A program made the position numbers and the translations under genes. Below are positions 23,889-32,642 of a DNA stretch of 40,484 nucleotides, piece after piece. Where the stretch lies: assembly GCA_020436085.1 (NCBI GenBank), contig JAGQYM010000042.1, positions 1 to 40,484 on the forward strand, written 5' to 3'. The stretch comes from Cyclobacteriaceae bacterium (GTDB lineage Bacteria; Bacteroidota; Bacteroidia; Cytophagales; Cyclobacteriaceae). Below the pieces are notes generated by a model, which saw only the letters and a program-made list of their open reading frames with translations, was not told where the DNA came from and searched no databases. The first letter of the stretch is position 1; every line of letters starts with the position of its first letter.

Positions 23889-25808
23889 ATGAAGTTAGAA
23901 TCAAAAATTCCGGAAGGACCTTTAGGCGAAAAGTGGACCAAGCACAAATTCAATTTGAAGCTGGTAAACCCTGCCAACAAGAGGAAGTATGATGTTATTG
24001 TGGTAGGCACCGGTCTTGCAGGAGCATCTGCAGCCGCCTCACTTGCCGAACTTGGCTATAATGTAAAAGCATTTTGCTTTCAGGACAGCCCACGCAGAGC
24101 ACACAGTATTGCCGCGCAGGGTGGTATCAATGCAGCAAAAAATTATCAGAACGATGGAGACAGTGTGTACCGCTTGTTCTACGACACCATCAAAGGAGGA
24201 GACTACCGTTCTCGTGAAGGGAATGTGCACCGTCTTGCGGAAGTAAGCGTAAATATTATTGACCAGTGTGTTGCTCAAGGTGTACCGTTTGCCCGAGAAT
24301 ATGGTGGACTATTGTCTAACCGTTCGTTTGGTGGTGCTCAGGTGTCCAGAACATTTTATGCACGAGGTCAAACCGGACAGCAACTTTTGTTGGGTGCCTA
24401 CTCTGCATTGAACAGACAAATTGCCAATGGCAAAGTAGAGATGCACAACCGCACCGAGATGTTGGACCTTGTGATGGTAGACGGAAAGGCGAGAGGAATT
24501 ATCACCAGACATCTCATCACCGGTAAAATAGAAGCGCATAGCGCGCATGCTGTGTTAGTGTGTACAGGAGGATACGGAAACGTTTTTTTCCTTTCAACGA
24601 ATGCAAAGGGATCAAATGTTACTGCTGCGTGGCGGGCACATAAGAAGGGCGCCTTTTTTGGAAACCCATGCTTCACGCAAATTCACCCCACCTGTATTCC
24701 AGTTTCGGGAGATCATCAGTCGAAGCTGACTTTGATGTCAGAGTCGCTGCGAAATGATGGACGCGTGTGGGTACCAAAAAATGCAAAGCCTGGACTTAAA
24801 GCAATGGAAGCAGCCGGCATCCCTGAATCAGAAAGAGATTATTTCTTAGAGAGAAAATATCCGTCATTTGGAAACCTTGTGCCTCGTGATGTGGCCTCAA
24901 GGAACGCAAAATATGTTTGCGATGAAGGACGCGGAGTAGGATCGGGTCTCGCGGTGTTTCTTGACTTCGCTGATGCGATTAAAAGAGACGGTGAAAAAAC
25001 AATCGAGGCTAAGTATGGCAACCTGTTCGACATGTACAAGCAGATCACAGGCGACAATCCGTACAAAGGTCCGATGATGATTTACCCAGCAGTACACTAC
25101 ACGATGGGTGGTCTTTGGGTTGATTACAATTTGATGACCAACGTTCCGGGATTGTATGCACTTGGCGAAGCGAACTTCTCCGATCACGGTGCAAACAGAC
25201 TTGGTGCCAGCGCATTGATGCAAGGATTAGCTGACGGTTACTTCGTGATACCTTATACCATTGGCGATTACCTGGCAGGCATGTCTTACGAAAAAATTTC
25301 CACAGATCGTCCTGAGTTCAAAGAGGCGATGGAAAATGTGAACGGTCGTGTGGGTAAACTCTTAGGTATCAAAGGAAAGAAAACAGTTGACCAGCTACAT
25401 CGCGAGTTGGGGCTCACCATGTGGGACTACTGTGGAATGTCAAGAACCGAAGAGGGACTTAAGACTGCGAAGAAGAAAATTCAAGAGCTCCGTGCAGAGT
25501 TCTGGGAGAATGTGAATGTGGTCGGAGGCTCAGGTGAACTGAATCAGGAGCTTGAGAAAGCTGGCCGCGTGGCAGACTTCATGGAACTGGGTGAACTGAT
25601 GGTGGACGATGCGCTCAACAGAAGCGAGTCGTGTGGTGGTCACTTCCGTGAAGAATCTCAAACTCCGGAAGGTGAAGCCAAGCGTAAAGATGACGAGTTC
25701 TCTTACGTGTCGGCATGGGAATACAAAGGAGACAACCAGCAGGAAGTTCTTCACAAGGAAGAGCTCATTTTTGAAAATGTTAAACTTACCCAGCGTAGTT
25801 ATAAATAG
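23889..25808 (+). CDS. sdhA: Succinate dehydrogenase/fumarate reductase flavoprotein subunit
   Basis: A 639-residue FAD enzyme with the dinucleotide-binding motif [22 protein letters not shown] (about residues 38-59), the covalent FAD site H72 in [11 protein letters not shown], and the substrate-side segments [29 protein letters not shown]-type C-terminal FAD loop, and [16 protein letters not shown] in the helical domain. It oxidises succinate to fumarate (or the reverse) on the cytoplasmic face. The length is typical of the Bacteroidota type-B enzyme, longer than E. coli SdhA. It ends 5 bases before sdhB. Confidence 0.97.
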   Translation: MKLESKIPEGPLGEKWTKHKFNLKLVNPANKRKYDVIVVGTGLAGASAAASLAELGYNVKAFCFQDSPRRAHSIAAQGGINAAKNYQNDGDSVYRLFYDTIKGGDYRSREGNVHRLAEVSVNIIDQCVAQGVPFAREYGGLLSNRSFGGAQVSRTFYARGQTGQQLLLGAYSALNRQIANGKVEMHNRTEMLDLVMVDGKARGIITRHLITGKIEAHSAHAVLVCTGGYGNVFFLSTNAKGSNVTAAWRAHKKGAFFGNPCFTQIHPTCIPVSGDHQSKLTLMSESLRNDGRVWVPKNAKPGLKAMEAAGIPESERDYFLERKYPSFGNLVPRDVASRNAKYVCDEGRGVGSGLAVFLDFADAIKRDGEKTIEAKYGNLFDMYKQITGDNPYKGPMMIYPAVHYTMGGLWVDYNLMTNVPGLYALGEANFSDHGANRLGASALMQGLADGYFVIPYTIGDYLAGMSYEKISTDRPEFKEAMENVNGRVGKLLGIKGKKTVDQLHRELGLTMWDYCGMSRTEEGLKTAKKKIQELRAEFWENVNVVGGSGELNQELEKAGRVADFMELGELMVDDALNRSESCGGHFREESQTPEGEAKRKDDEFSYVSAWEYKGDNQQEVLHKEELIFENVKLTQRSYK

Positions 25809-25813
25809 TCGTT

Positions 25814-26563
25814 ATGAAGATTACACTTAAAGTCTGGAGACAAAAGGATAAAAATTCAAAGGGTGCATTTAAAACTTACCCTATCGATGACGTATCGCAG
25901 GACATGTCATTTCTGGAGATGATCGATGTGCTCAACGAGAGCCTGGTAAAGAAAGGCGAGGAGCCAATTGCTTTCGATCATGACTGCAGAGAAGGTATCT
26001 GTGGTATGTGCAGCCTGTACATCAATGGTCGTCCGCACGGGCCGTTGCAAACGACCACCTGTCAATTGCATATGCGCTCATTCAAGGATGGTGAAACGAT
26101 CACCGTGGAACCATGGCGTGCAAAACCCTTTCCTATTGTGAAAGATCTTGTAGTCGATCGCTCGTCTTTCGACAGGATTCAACAGGCAGGGGGATATGTT
26201 TCTGTCAACACCGGTGGTGTGCCTGATGCCAATGAGATTCCTATTCCCAAGAGGATTGCTGATGAAGCTTTTGATTCTGCAACCTGTATTGGATGCGGTG
26301 CTTGTGTGGCTGCTTGTAAGAACGCCTCTGCGATGTTGTTTGTGAGCGCGAAGGTTTCTCAGTTCGCCATGTTGCCTCAAGGCCAGGTAGAACGAAAGAC
26401 AAGGGTAGAAAAAATGGTGGCTCAGATGGATGAGGAAGGATTTGGAGCTTGTACCAACACGAAAGCTTGTGAGGCAGAGTGTCCCAAGGAAATTAAAATC
26501 ACCAACATTGCACGGATGAATAGAGAGTACTTCGCTGCGATGATGAGTTCGACTAACGTTTGA
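25814..26563 (+). CDS. sdhB: Succinate dehydrogenase/fumarate reductase iron-sulfur subunit
   Basis: A 249-residue protein with an N-terminal [2Fe-2S] ferredoxin domain (C58, C63, C66 and C83 in [10 protein letters not shown] and TTCQLH) and a C-terminal domain carrying the [11 protein letters not shown] motif (C158, C161, C164, C168) and [15 protein letters not shown] for the 4Fe-4S and 3Fe-4S clusters. It relays electrons between the SdhA flavin and the SdhC hemes. It is the last gene of sdhCAB and is followed 25 bases later by a clear terminator. Confidence 0.97.
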   Translation: MKITLKVWRQKDKNSKGAFKTYPIDDVSQDMSFLEMIDVLNESLVKKGEEPIAFDHDCREGICGMCSLYINGRPHGPLQTTTCQLHMRSFKDGETITVEPWRAKPFPIVKDLVVDRSSFDRIQQAGGYVSVNTGGVPDANEIPIPKRIADEAFDSATCIGCGACVAACKNASAMLFVSAKVSQFAMLPQGQVERKTRVEKMVAQMDEEGFGACTNTKACEAECPKEIKITNIARMNREYFAAMMSSTNV

Positions 26564-26587
26564 TGTTGATGCTCTAAAAAATAGAAG

Positions 26588-26611
26588 AGCCACCTTCGGG
26601 TGGCTTTTTTT
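26588..26611 (+). terminator. Rho-independent terminator of sdhCAB
   Basis: A 7-bp stem (AGCCACC / GGTGGCT) closed by the stable tetraloop TTCG is followed by a run of seven T, 25 bases after the sdhB stop. Confidence 0.93.
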
Positions 26612-26618
26612 ATGGAAA

Positions 26619-26717
26619 CGTCATTCAGAGTGAGATCCCGCAAAGCGGAATCGATCGAAGAATCTCTTGATGGTTGCCGGATTCTTCGGTCATCCATCGT
26701 CCTCCCTCTGAATGACG
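26619..26717. repeat. REP-like composite palindrome
   Basis: Perfect 12-bp arms (CGTCATTCAGAG at 26619-26630, complement at 26706-26717) enclose a second perfect 9-bp inverted repeat (CGAAGAATC at 26656-26664, complement at 26680-26688). The wording CGTCATTC-AGAG...GAAGAATCTC resembles an intergenic repeat family I know from many Bacteroidota genomes, often near REP-associated transposases. It lies between sdhB and a convergent lipoprotein gene, the usual place for such elements, and may also help terminate both transcripts. Confidence 0.75.
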
Positions 26718-26725
26718 ATAATTAA

Positions 26726-27232
26726 CTATTCGCTCTTACATACCCCAATACCAATCCTTCCATTAGTAGCGTCCTTCGTTGCAATAGCACCAATATTCCC
26801 TCCAGCGAGCACGATATCTCTCTCTGGACCGATGTCTGAAAGGTGAACTTTGATACAAGCTTCAAGGTTGATCAGATCTTTGTACGAGATGGAAGTTTCA
26901 TCGGCCAGCCGCAACAGATTGGTCTTACTTTTTCCGGTGACGCCATTTACTGGCGTTAGCAAGGCAGCTACATCCGCTCCCGGTGTCGATATGTCGCCTA
27001 GGTGGAGGTGAGCGGGCAATTGCACATCACCATCCGTTCCATCCAATTGTATTTCAATTACAGCACTGCCGTCTTTTTTCTCGCTGATGATCACCTGACC
27101 GCTTACATTGAAGCTTGAGCCCTGCTGAAGCGCGTATACCACTTCATTTCCTGTGAATTCGGAAACACTTTCACTTTCCTGGCAGGATATCAAAATAATA
27201 CCCAATACAGCCGCGCTGATTAGCTTTTTCAT
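26726..27232 (-). CDS. CHRD-like lipoprotein
   Basis: A 168-residue lipoprotein: signal MKKLISAAVLGIILISC with a lipobox Cys at residue 17, then a beta-rich domain. Segments such as VSGQVIISEKKDGSAVIEIQLDGTDG and LPAHLHLGDISTPGADVAALLTPV resemble the CHRD fold (a Cu-Zn SOD-like barrel known from chordin), where such an H-x-H lies in a strand. The match is by eye only. It would sit on a periplasm-facing membrane surface; function unknown. The ATG at 27232 is chosen because it gives the lipoprotein signal; eight more codons are open upstream. Confidence 0.65.
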   Translation of the reverse strand: MKKLISAAVLGIILISCQESESVSEFTGNEVVYALQQGSSFNVSGQVIISEKKDGSAVIEIQLDGTDGDVQLPAHLHLGDISTPGADVAALLTPVNGVTGKSKTNLLRLADETSISYKDLINLEACIKVHLSDIGPERDIVLAGGNIGAIATKDATNGRIGIGVCKSE

Positions 27233-27301
27233 ATAAATTCCTCTTAATCCCCTCATTTTGCTGTTTTACTAGTCAAAATTATATTTTTTGAACGATCTTG
27301 A

Positions 27302-27332
27302 GTTGACCAACCGTACGAACAAATTAGATTTG
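27302..27332 (+). promoter_or_regulatory. Candidate promoter of the large LPP20-like gene
   Basis: TAGATTTG at 27325-27332 matches the Bacteroidota -7 consensus TAnnTTTG exactly; GTTG at 27302-27305 is a 3-of-4 match to the -33 TTTG with a 19-base spacer. The leader before the TTG start at 27396 would be about 55 bases. Confidence 0.45.
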
Positions 27333-27395
27333 TTTTCGTTTTTTCAGCCAATTGGCACGGATGTGGATATATAACTTCTAAAAAAATCGAATAGT

Positions 27396-28775
27396 TTGGC
27401 TACCCGAGTTTTTATTGCTTTTCTGATCCTATGTGGCTGTAGTCCTTCTCTGACCAACAGTTCACTCAAGACTGACTTACAGAACCCAAAACCCGCCTGG
27501 CTGAGTGCTAAGCCAATACAAGATCGCTATTATATAGGAATTGGACATAGCGTAAAGGACGGGATTAATAACTACATACAGTCTGCCAAAAAAAGCGCGC
27601 TGGAAGACATCATCTCTGAAATCCGTGTGACGGTTTCATCCACTTCGGTACTCAGTCAGATCGATGCCAACAAAGAGTTTCAGGAGAAGTATGAGCAAAT
27701 CATCAAAACCACGGCTACCGATGAACTGCAGGAGTTTGAGCAGGTAGATGCATGGCAGGACGACCAGAACTACTGGGTCTACTACCGCCTTTCCAAGCAG
27801 CGTTATAAGGAAATTAAGGATGAGCAGAAGCGGAATGCCGTCACGCTGGCACTGGATTTTTTCACGAAAGCAAAACAATCAGAGCGGGCCGGTGATGATG
27901 TGCAGGCACTGGGTTTTTATTTCAAAGGATTTGGCGCCATAGAGAAGTACCTCGCAGAGCCTATCCGCCTGGAGTACGAGGGTAAAGAGATTCTACTGAC
28001 CAACGAAATCTATGCTTCTATTCAGCGGTTGCTAGATAAGATGCAGTTGGTGGCCACACCACACGAGCTGATGCTCAACCGGAGAGTAGTGCAAAGTGCC
28101 CAAACCGTTGTGGTCAGTGCTATTTATAAAGATTCCAAAAAGCCTATCGCAGGACTTCCGCTGAAAGCAGGTTTTGAAAAAGGTGCTGGTGATGTGTTTC
28201 CCGATTATAAAACCGATGAATCAGGTCAAAGCAAGATTCTGATCACGAAAATCAGTTCCAAAGACGTGGAGCAGACAGTTGGAGTGAAGGTGAACATGTT
28301 GAATTTTGCCGGAGAGAACGCGTCAGACATTTATTCACTTGTGGCAGAACGTATGGTAGTGCCCAAGGTCAACGTGCTGCTGAAGGTACAACGGCCTATT
28401 GTGTACATCACTTCAATGGAGAAGACATTGGGAATCAACAAATCAAACGAGCAGATCACCAACCGGTTGAAAAACTTTTTGACCAGCTCAGGATTTGAGT
28501 TTACAGACAATAGGAGTAAGGCAGAGTTGTGGATGGATGTGAACGCCAACTCTGAGAAAGGGGCGGTGTCGGGAAGTATTTACATCACCTATGTCACTGC
28601 GGTGATCAAGGTGGTGTCGCTGGATGGAAACAAGGAAATCTACGCCACCACCCTCGACAGGATCAAGGGCTACAGTCTGGATTATGAGCGCTCCAGCCAG
28701 GAGGCCTATAATAAGTCGCTGGACGTGCTGGAGAAGGAGAAATTGCCGGAATTGCTAAACGCTATACTGCAATAG
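27396..28775 (+). CDS. LPP20-like lipoprotein, 459 aa
   Basis: An outer-membrane-type lipoprotein: signal MATRVFIAFLILCGC with lipid Cys15. Residues about 35-135 (PAWLSAKPIQDRYYIGIGHS... ALEDIISEIRVTVSSTS...) have the LPP20 layout: a P-x-W start, a G-I-G strand, a long helix with A-x-x-D/N-L, and a DAWQDDQNYWVYYRLSKQRYKE strand and helix. The rest is an extension with an Ig-like middle (VVVSAIYKDSKKPIAGLPLKAGFE) and a C-terminal alpha/beta domain. The start is TTG; no ATG in frame gives a signal peptide. The next gene downstream carries a second LPP20-like domain, so the pair may form one complex. Function unknown. Confidence 0.75.
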   Translation: MATRVFIAFLILCGCSPSLTNSSLKTDLQNPKPAWLSAKPIQDRYYIGIGHSVKDGINNYIQSAKKSALEDIISEIRVTVSSTSVLSQIDANKEFQEKYEQIIKTTATDELQEFEQVDAWQDDQNYWVYYRLSKQRYKEIKDEQKRNAVTLALDFFTKAKQSERAGDDVQALGFYFKGFGAIEKYLAEPIRLEYEGKEILLTNEIYASIQRLLDKMQLVATPHELMLNRRVVQSAQTVVVSAIYKDSKKPIAGLPLKAGFEKGAGDVFPDYKTDESGQSKILITKISSKDVEQTVGVKVNMLNFAGENASDIYSLVAERMVVPKVNVLLKVQRPIVYITSMEKTLGINKSNEQITNRLKNFLTSSGFEFTDNRSKAELWMDVNANSEKGAVSGSIYITYVTAVIKVVSLDGNKEIYATTLDRIKGYSLDYERSSQEAYNKSLDVLEKEKLPELLNAILQ

Positions 28776-28855
28776 GAAAGGCCTAAAAAACGCTAAAAAT
28801 CGAGTTGGCCTTATAATTGCATTGATTAACTTGCATAACCAAATATGAAATCGAT

Positions 28856-29422
28856 ATGAAAAAATTCATCAACCTATCCACTATAATCGCGATTGCAGCG
28901 GCTGCAATTATTGCCGGCTGTAAGAGCAAGGAGAAACTTCCTGTAGGTGAGCAAGAAGTAATAGTACCCTGTTCAGGTCCTGACTTCTTTACTACCAACA
29001 AGTACTTCAGGGCAAACTCAATCGGTGAGAGCCAGGACCAGGTAACTTCTAAAAAGAAGGCCTTGACCAACGCTCGCAACGAACTTGCGCAAAGTATTCA
29101 GACTACCGTGAAGACTGTAACTGATAACTATGTGAACTCACGCGAAATGAACAACAAGGAAGAAGTTGAGGAGCGCTTTGAGAGCCTTAACCGTGAAGTG
29201 GTTGATCAGACCTTGTCGGGTGTTCGTACCCTTTGCGAGAAGCTGGTGAAGACCGAACAAGGTACTTACAAGACTTACGTAGCAATCGAGTTGTCAGCTG
29301 ACGAGCTGGTATCAAAATACAATGAGCGCCTTTCCAAGGACGAGCGTCTCAAAATCGATTACGATTATGAGAAGTTCAAAGAAACTTTCGATAAGGAGAT
29401 GGAAAAAATGGGAAATAACTAA
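28856..29422 (+). CDS. LPP20 family lipoprotein, 188 aa
   Basis: A lipoprotein with signal MKKFINLSTIIAIAAAAIIAGC and lipid Cys22, then an LPP20-type domain: CSGPDFFTTNKYFRANSIGES at the start, a long helix (QVTSKKKALTNARNELAQSIQTTVKTV), and the strand TYKTYVAIELSADELVSKYNERL. The C-terminus is a charged helix. LPP20 was named from a Helicobacter surface lipoprotein; the fold occurs in many outer-membrane proteins, and its role in Bacteroidota is unknown. It follows the 459-residue LPP20-like gene by 80 bases and ends in its own terminator. Confidence 0.82.
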   Translation: MKKFINLSTIIAIAAAAIIAGCKSKEKLPVGEQEVIVPCSGPDFFTTNKYFRANSIGESQDQVTSKKKALTNARNELAQSIQTTVKTVTDNYVNSREMNNKEEVEERFESLNREVVDQTLSGVRTLCEKLVKTEQGTYKTYVAIELSADELVSKYNERLSKDERLKIDYDYEKFKETFDKEMEKMGNN

Positions 29423-29443
29423 GAAGTTATAACCCACAGGTTA

Positions 29444-29480
29444 GGGCTCTTCGCGACAAGCGGAGAGCCCTTATTTTTTT
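29444..29480 (+). terminator. Rho-independent terminator after the LPP20 gene
   Basis: An 11-bp stem (GGGCTCTTCGC / GCGGAGAGCCC, one G-U pair) with a 5-base loop is followed by TTATTTTTTT. It is 22 bases past the LPP20 stop and immediately precedes the minisatellite, so the array should not be transcribed from that side. Confidence 0.92.
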
Positions 29481-29942
29481 GTGCTATCGTTTAAGTTGGG
29501 GTGACCGATACAAGCGGTGCAGTAACCATCGTTTGAGTTGGGATAACCGTTGGTAGAGATGAAGTAACGAGTGGTAGAGTTGGGACAACCGTTGGTAAAG
29601 TTGTGGTAAGCGTTGGTAAACCTGGGATAACCGTTGGTAAACGTGAAGTAAGCGTTGGTAAAAGTGTGTTGAGCGTTGGTAAACGTGAGGTAAGCACCGG
29701 TAAAACTGTAGTAAGCGTTGGTGAAGTTGGGATAAGTACCGGTAAAACTGTAGTAAGCGTTGGTAAACGTGAGGTAAGCACCGATAAAACTGTAGTAAGC
29801 GTTGGTGAACGTGGATCTCGCGATGGGCGAGGTGGACCTGGTGTCGGTTGAGTTGGATCTTGTATCGTTTAGGTTGGAGTTGGTATCATCCAGAATGTAC
29901 CTCGCATCGTTTGGGGAGGAGCTCACACCGGGGCCGGTGGAT
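29481..29942. repeat. Degenerate 21-bp-period minisatellite, about 22 units
   Basis: The region divides without a break into about 22 units of exactly 21 bp. The central units are of type A (TAAGCGTTGGTAAACGTGAG, plus G) and type B (TAAGCACCGGTAAAACTGTA, plus G). From 29670 to 29795 they alternate A-B, giving three 42-bp higher-order copies. Both edges use a different, more diverged core (ATCGTTT-AGTTGG). One plus frame (VSVGKRE/VSTGKTV) and all three minus frames are open for long stretches, the longest a minus frame of 151 codons (x-FTNAY repeats). This is expected when the period is a multiple of three and the unit lacks stops, so I do not call a gene. No signal peptide, promoter or start site supports coding. 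Confidence 0.9.
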
Positions 29943-30119
29943 TTACTTTCGGTTTTTGGGAAGCTAGGGCTTTCAACAAAGGGATTGGTTTGTGATACCG
30001 ACCGAAGTGGAGGTATCTCCTCGAGCCATCATGACGGAGGTAGTTTCCGTATCGATTTGTAACCCTATGACTATCCACGCTGTCTAAAACAGTCGACAGC
30101 ATAAAGATGACTGGGTAGG
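29943..30119. other. Intergenic region before the alpha/beta hydrolase gene
   Basis: After the last 21-bp unit the sequence is unique. A weak 6-bp inverted repeat (GCTGTC / GACAGC, 30079-30100) lies 20 bases before the hydrolase start. I see no convincing promoter. Confidence 0.3.
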
Positions 30120-31235
30120 ATGAAACGACTGACAACGATATTAAAACTCTTGGGAGTTGCATTATTGCTGCTCGTCCTGGGGCTGTTCGCATTCTTATAC
30201 TTCAAGAGCCCTGGTACTACTTCGGAATTTCGAGACGCGCGAGGCAAAGTAATAGAGAACGGTATAGCCCGCATGGAGTACGTGACGTTAGGCGGAGTAA
30301 AGCAATTCATCCTTATCCGCGGAAAGGACGTGAACCATCCTGTTCTGCTCATACTGCACGGAGGGCCGGGAAGCCCTGAGCTTCCGATGTTTAGAGAACA
30401 CAATAGTGAGTTGGAGAATCACTTCACGGTTGTGTATTGGGATCAGCGCGGTGCTGGTAAGTCTGTAACCGAAAATGTGGCCGGCAATTTCACCATGGAT
30501 CAGTTCATCGAAGATACTCATCAGCTCACAGGTTATCTTAAGACGATTTTCAGGAAAGAAAAGGTATTTCTGTTAGGCCACTCATGGGGTTCCCTGCTGG
30601 GAGTGCAAACCGTGGCGAGGTACCCGGAGGACTATCATGCCTATGTAGGCACGGGTCAGTTTGGAAATCAACCTAAAAGCGACAGCTTGTCTTACGTGTT
30701 TGCTCTGCAAAAGGCAATACAACTCTCTGACACGTTGGCAATGAATGACTTGACAAGGATCGGAGCGTATGAAGACAAAAACCTAAAAAGGGTAGGGTTT
30801 ATGAACTGGCTGCAGACATCAAGAGTTTATGTTTCAAAATACGGTGGTTCCACCGCTGACCCCAGAGCGGCTGTGAGAATTTTTCTAAGCCCCATCTTAA
30901 ATTGTAAGGAATACACCCTTACCGACAAGTATAACTTGATCATGAATAACAGTCCCTCAGCTTTTGTCAACTCACCGTTTAGTGAGATGGTTCAGACGGT
31001 ATTGAAATTTAATCTGACTCAAGTAGATGAGTTGCAAGTTCCTGTTTACTTTCTTCAAGGCAGGCATGATAAACTCACCAATTTTTCTGTGGCCAAAGAA
31101 TACTTCGATGTCTTGAAGGCCCCTCGTAAAGAGTTTATTGAATTCAATCAATCCGCACATTTTCCAGCGTTCGAAGAGCCCGGGAAGTTTAATGCAGTTA
31201 TGATTGATCGGGTTCTGGAGGAGGGTAGAAAGTAA
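30120..31235 (+). CDS. Membrane-anchored alpha/beta hydrolase (proline iminopeptidase-like)
   Basis: A 371-residue protein with an N-terminal membrane anchor (residues 5-28) and an alpha/beta hydrolase domain. The oxyanion motif HGGPGSPE begins at H80, YWDQRGAGKS is at 107-115, the nucleophile is S155 in GHSWGSLLG, the Asp is in FLQGRHDKLTNF, and the His is in QSAHFPAFEEP. HGGPG plus DQRGxGxS is typical of the prolyl aminopeptidase (S33) group, but the family also contains esterases, so substrate is open. It probably faces the periplasm. The start at 30120 is the only one that gives the anchor. Confidence 0.87.
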   Translation: MKRLTTILKLLGVALLLLVLGLFAFLYFKSPGTTSEFRDARGKVIENGIARMEYVTLGGVKQFILIRGKDVNHPVLLILHGGPGSPELPMFREHNSELENHFTVVYWDQRGAGKSVTENVAGNFTMDQFIEDTHQLTGYLKTIFRKEKVFLLGHSWGSLLGVQTVARYPEDYHAYVGTGQFGNQPKSDSLSYVFALQKAIQLSDTLAMNDLTRIGAYEDKNLKRVGFMNWLQTSRVYVSKYGGSTADPRAAVRIFLSPILNCKEYTLTDKYNLIMNNSPSAFVNSPFSEMVQTVLKFNLTQVDELQVPVYFLQGRHDKLTNFSVAKEYFDVLKAPRKEFIEFNQSAHFPAFEEPGKFNAVMIDRVLEEGRK

Positions 31236-31338
31236 ACTTGCTTTGTAAGGCATTGCGCGTGCAAAACCTTGTGAAGGTGTGAGATAGTGGATATATTCCG
31301 AGCAGAAGTGAAGTGTTATCCATAGTCAATACAAAACG

Positions 31339-32463
31339 ATGAAGATATACTTACTAAAGATATACTTACTAAGTTGTCTGCTTATCCCACTCCTTTTACA
31401 AGGACAACCTGACTCTATCGCAATAATTGCGCGATCGAAAATTAACACACAATCTGAAAACCCTGTTCACAGCATCTTGCTGTACGTAGAAAAGCCGGAC
31501 AAAAGCTATACCTATAATGAAGAGTTTAGAAGCCCTAACCAAGTCGGCAATATTAAACTAGAGAACAGTCAATTCAGGATAGCCAGCAGCACCAAGCTTT
31601 TTGTTTCAGCGATAATTCTACAATTGTCGGAGGAGGGAAAGCTTACATTAAGTGACAAGGCTTCACGTTTTCTCAAAGGCATCGACTATCTCAATTTTGA
31701 TAACATTCATGTATACAATGAGAAAGGCTTTTCAGACCAAATAACAATAGAACATCTTCTTTCCCATCGTTCTGGATTGGCAGATATTTTTTCGGATAAA
31801 CAAGAGACCTTTTTCGACTACGTAATGCAAAACTCTGCGAGACAACATTCACCAAAGTCTGTTGTAGAATTGTATTATCAGTTATCTCTAAACAAAGAGC
31901 CGCATTTTGAACCTGACAAAGGCTGGTACTATTCAGATATGAATTATGTACTCCTTGGTTTGATTATCGAACAAATCGAACAAACTACTTTGCACAAGTC
32001 AATAAGAGACAGAATATTGAATCCACTAAAAATGGATGATACGTTTTTTGAATTTTACGAACCGCGACAACCAAATAAATACCAAGTAGACCAGTATGTT
32101 GGAAGTATAAATTTTTCTAAAATCAACACTTCATTCGATTGGGCAGGAGGGGGTCTTGTGTCAACTAACAAAGACCTGGCAGTATTCATTAAGTCATTGT
32201 TCAGTCTTAAACTGGTCAATAAGCAGTCATTGAATAAGATGATCGATGTAAAGTTCACCAAGGAGCATGAGAATAGGTATGGGTTGGGCATGTATGAGTC
32301 AGAGTATAACGGAAACACCTATTTTGGACACTATGGATTCTATGGTTCATATGTGGGATATTCCCCAAAGACAAACTCTGTAATCTCGTATTGCATAAGT
32401 CAGGCAACACCGGATTTTAGTGTATACGGTTTTATAAATGAAGTTCTTGGGTTAATGAAATAA
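31339..32463 (+). CDS. Exported serine hydrolase, class C beta-lactamase family
   Basis: A 374-residue exported protein with signal peptide (cleavage near LLLQGQ, residue 22). Motifs of the beta-lactamase-related (PF00144) family are S83-S-T-K86 in FRIASSTKLF, HLLSHRSGLADIF, the Tyr of YYSDMNYVLLG (about 195-205), and HYGFYGSYVGYSP, where H-x-G replaces KTG. These proteins are usually D-aminopeptidases or esterases, not resistance enzymes. The signal peptide begins with a tandem 15-bp duplication (31342-31356 and 31357-31371) that encodes KIYLL twice. Base composition looks AT-richer than its neighbours, which could reflect transfer. No promoter was identified. Confidence 0.87.
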   Translation: MKIYLLKIYLLSCLLIPLLLQGQPDSIAIIARSKINTQSENPVHSILLYVEKPDKSYTYNEEFRSPNQVGNIKLENSQFRIASSTKLFVSAIILQLSEEGKLTLSDKASRFLKGIDYLNFDNIHVYNEKGFSDQITIEHLLSHRSGLADIFSDKQETFFDYVMQNSARQHSPKSVVELYYQLSLNKEPHFEPDKGWYYSDMNYVLLGLIIEQIEQTTLHKSIRDRILNPLKMDDTFFEFYEPRQPNKYQVDQYVGSINFSKINTSFDWAGGGLVSTNKDLAVFIKSLFSLKLVNKQSLNKMIDVKFTKEHENRYGLGMYESEYNGNTYFGHYGFYGSYVGYSPKTNSVISYCISQATPDFSVYGFINEVLGLMK

Positions 32464-32642
32464 AAACTGTGCGTTAAAAGGTGTCTACACCCTAGTCAGT
32501 ATGTGCTTTTAATCAAGAAAAAATTGATGTTCTCTTGCTACAGTTTGGGGTTGTAGATGCGAGAGCGTTTGATCAGCCTTTATTTTTAGTTCCGTGCAAT
32601 GGTCCCTGTTTACCAATCAATCGTTGGGTGTAATTGAAAAAC

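Noticed and set aside
29471-29926. A 151-codon minus-strand frame of FTNAY-type heptapeptides, and other long frames across the minisatellite.
   Set aside because: All three minus frames are open because the 21-bp unit has no stop there; the frame has no signal peptide or promoter and its end runs through the LPP20 terminator.
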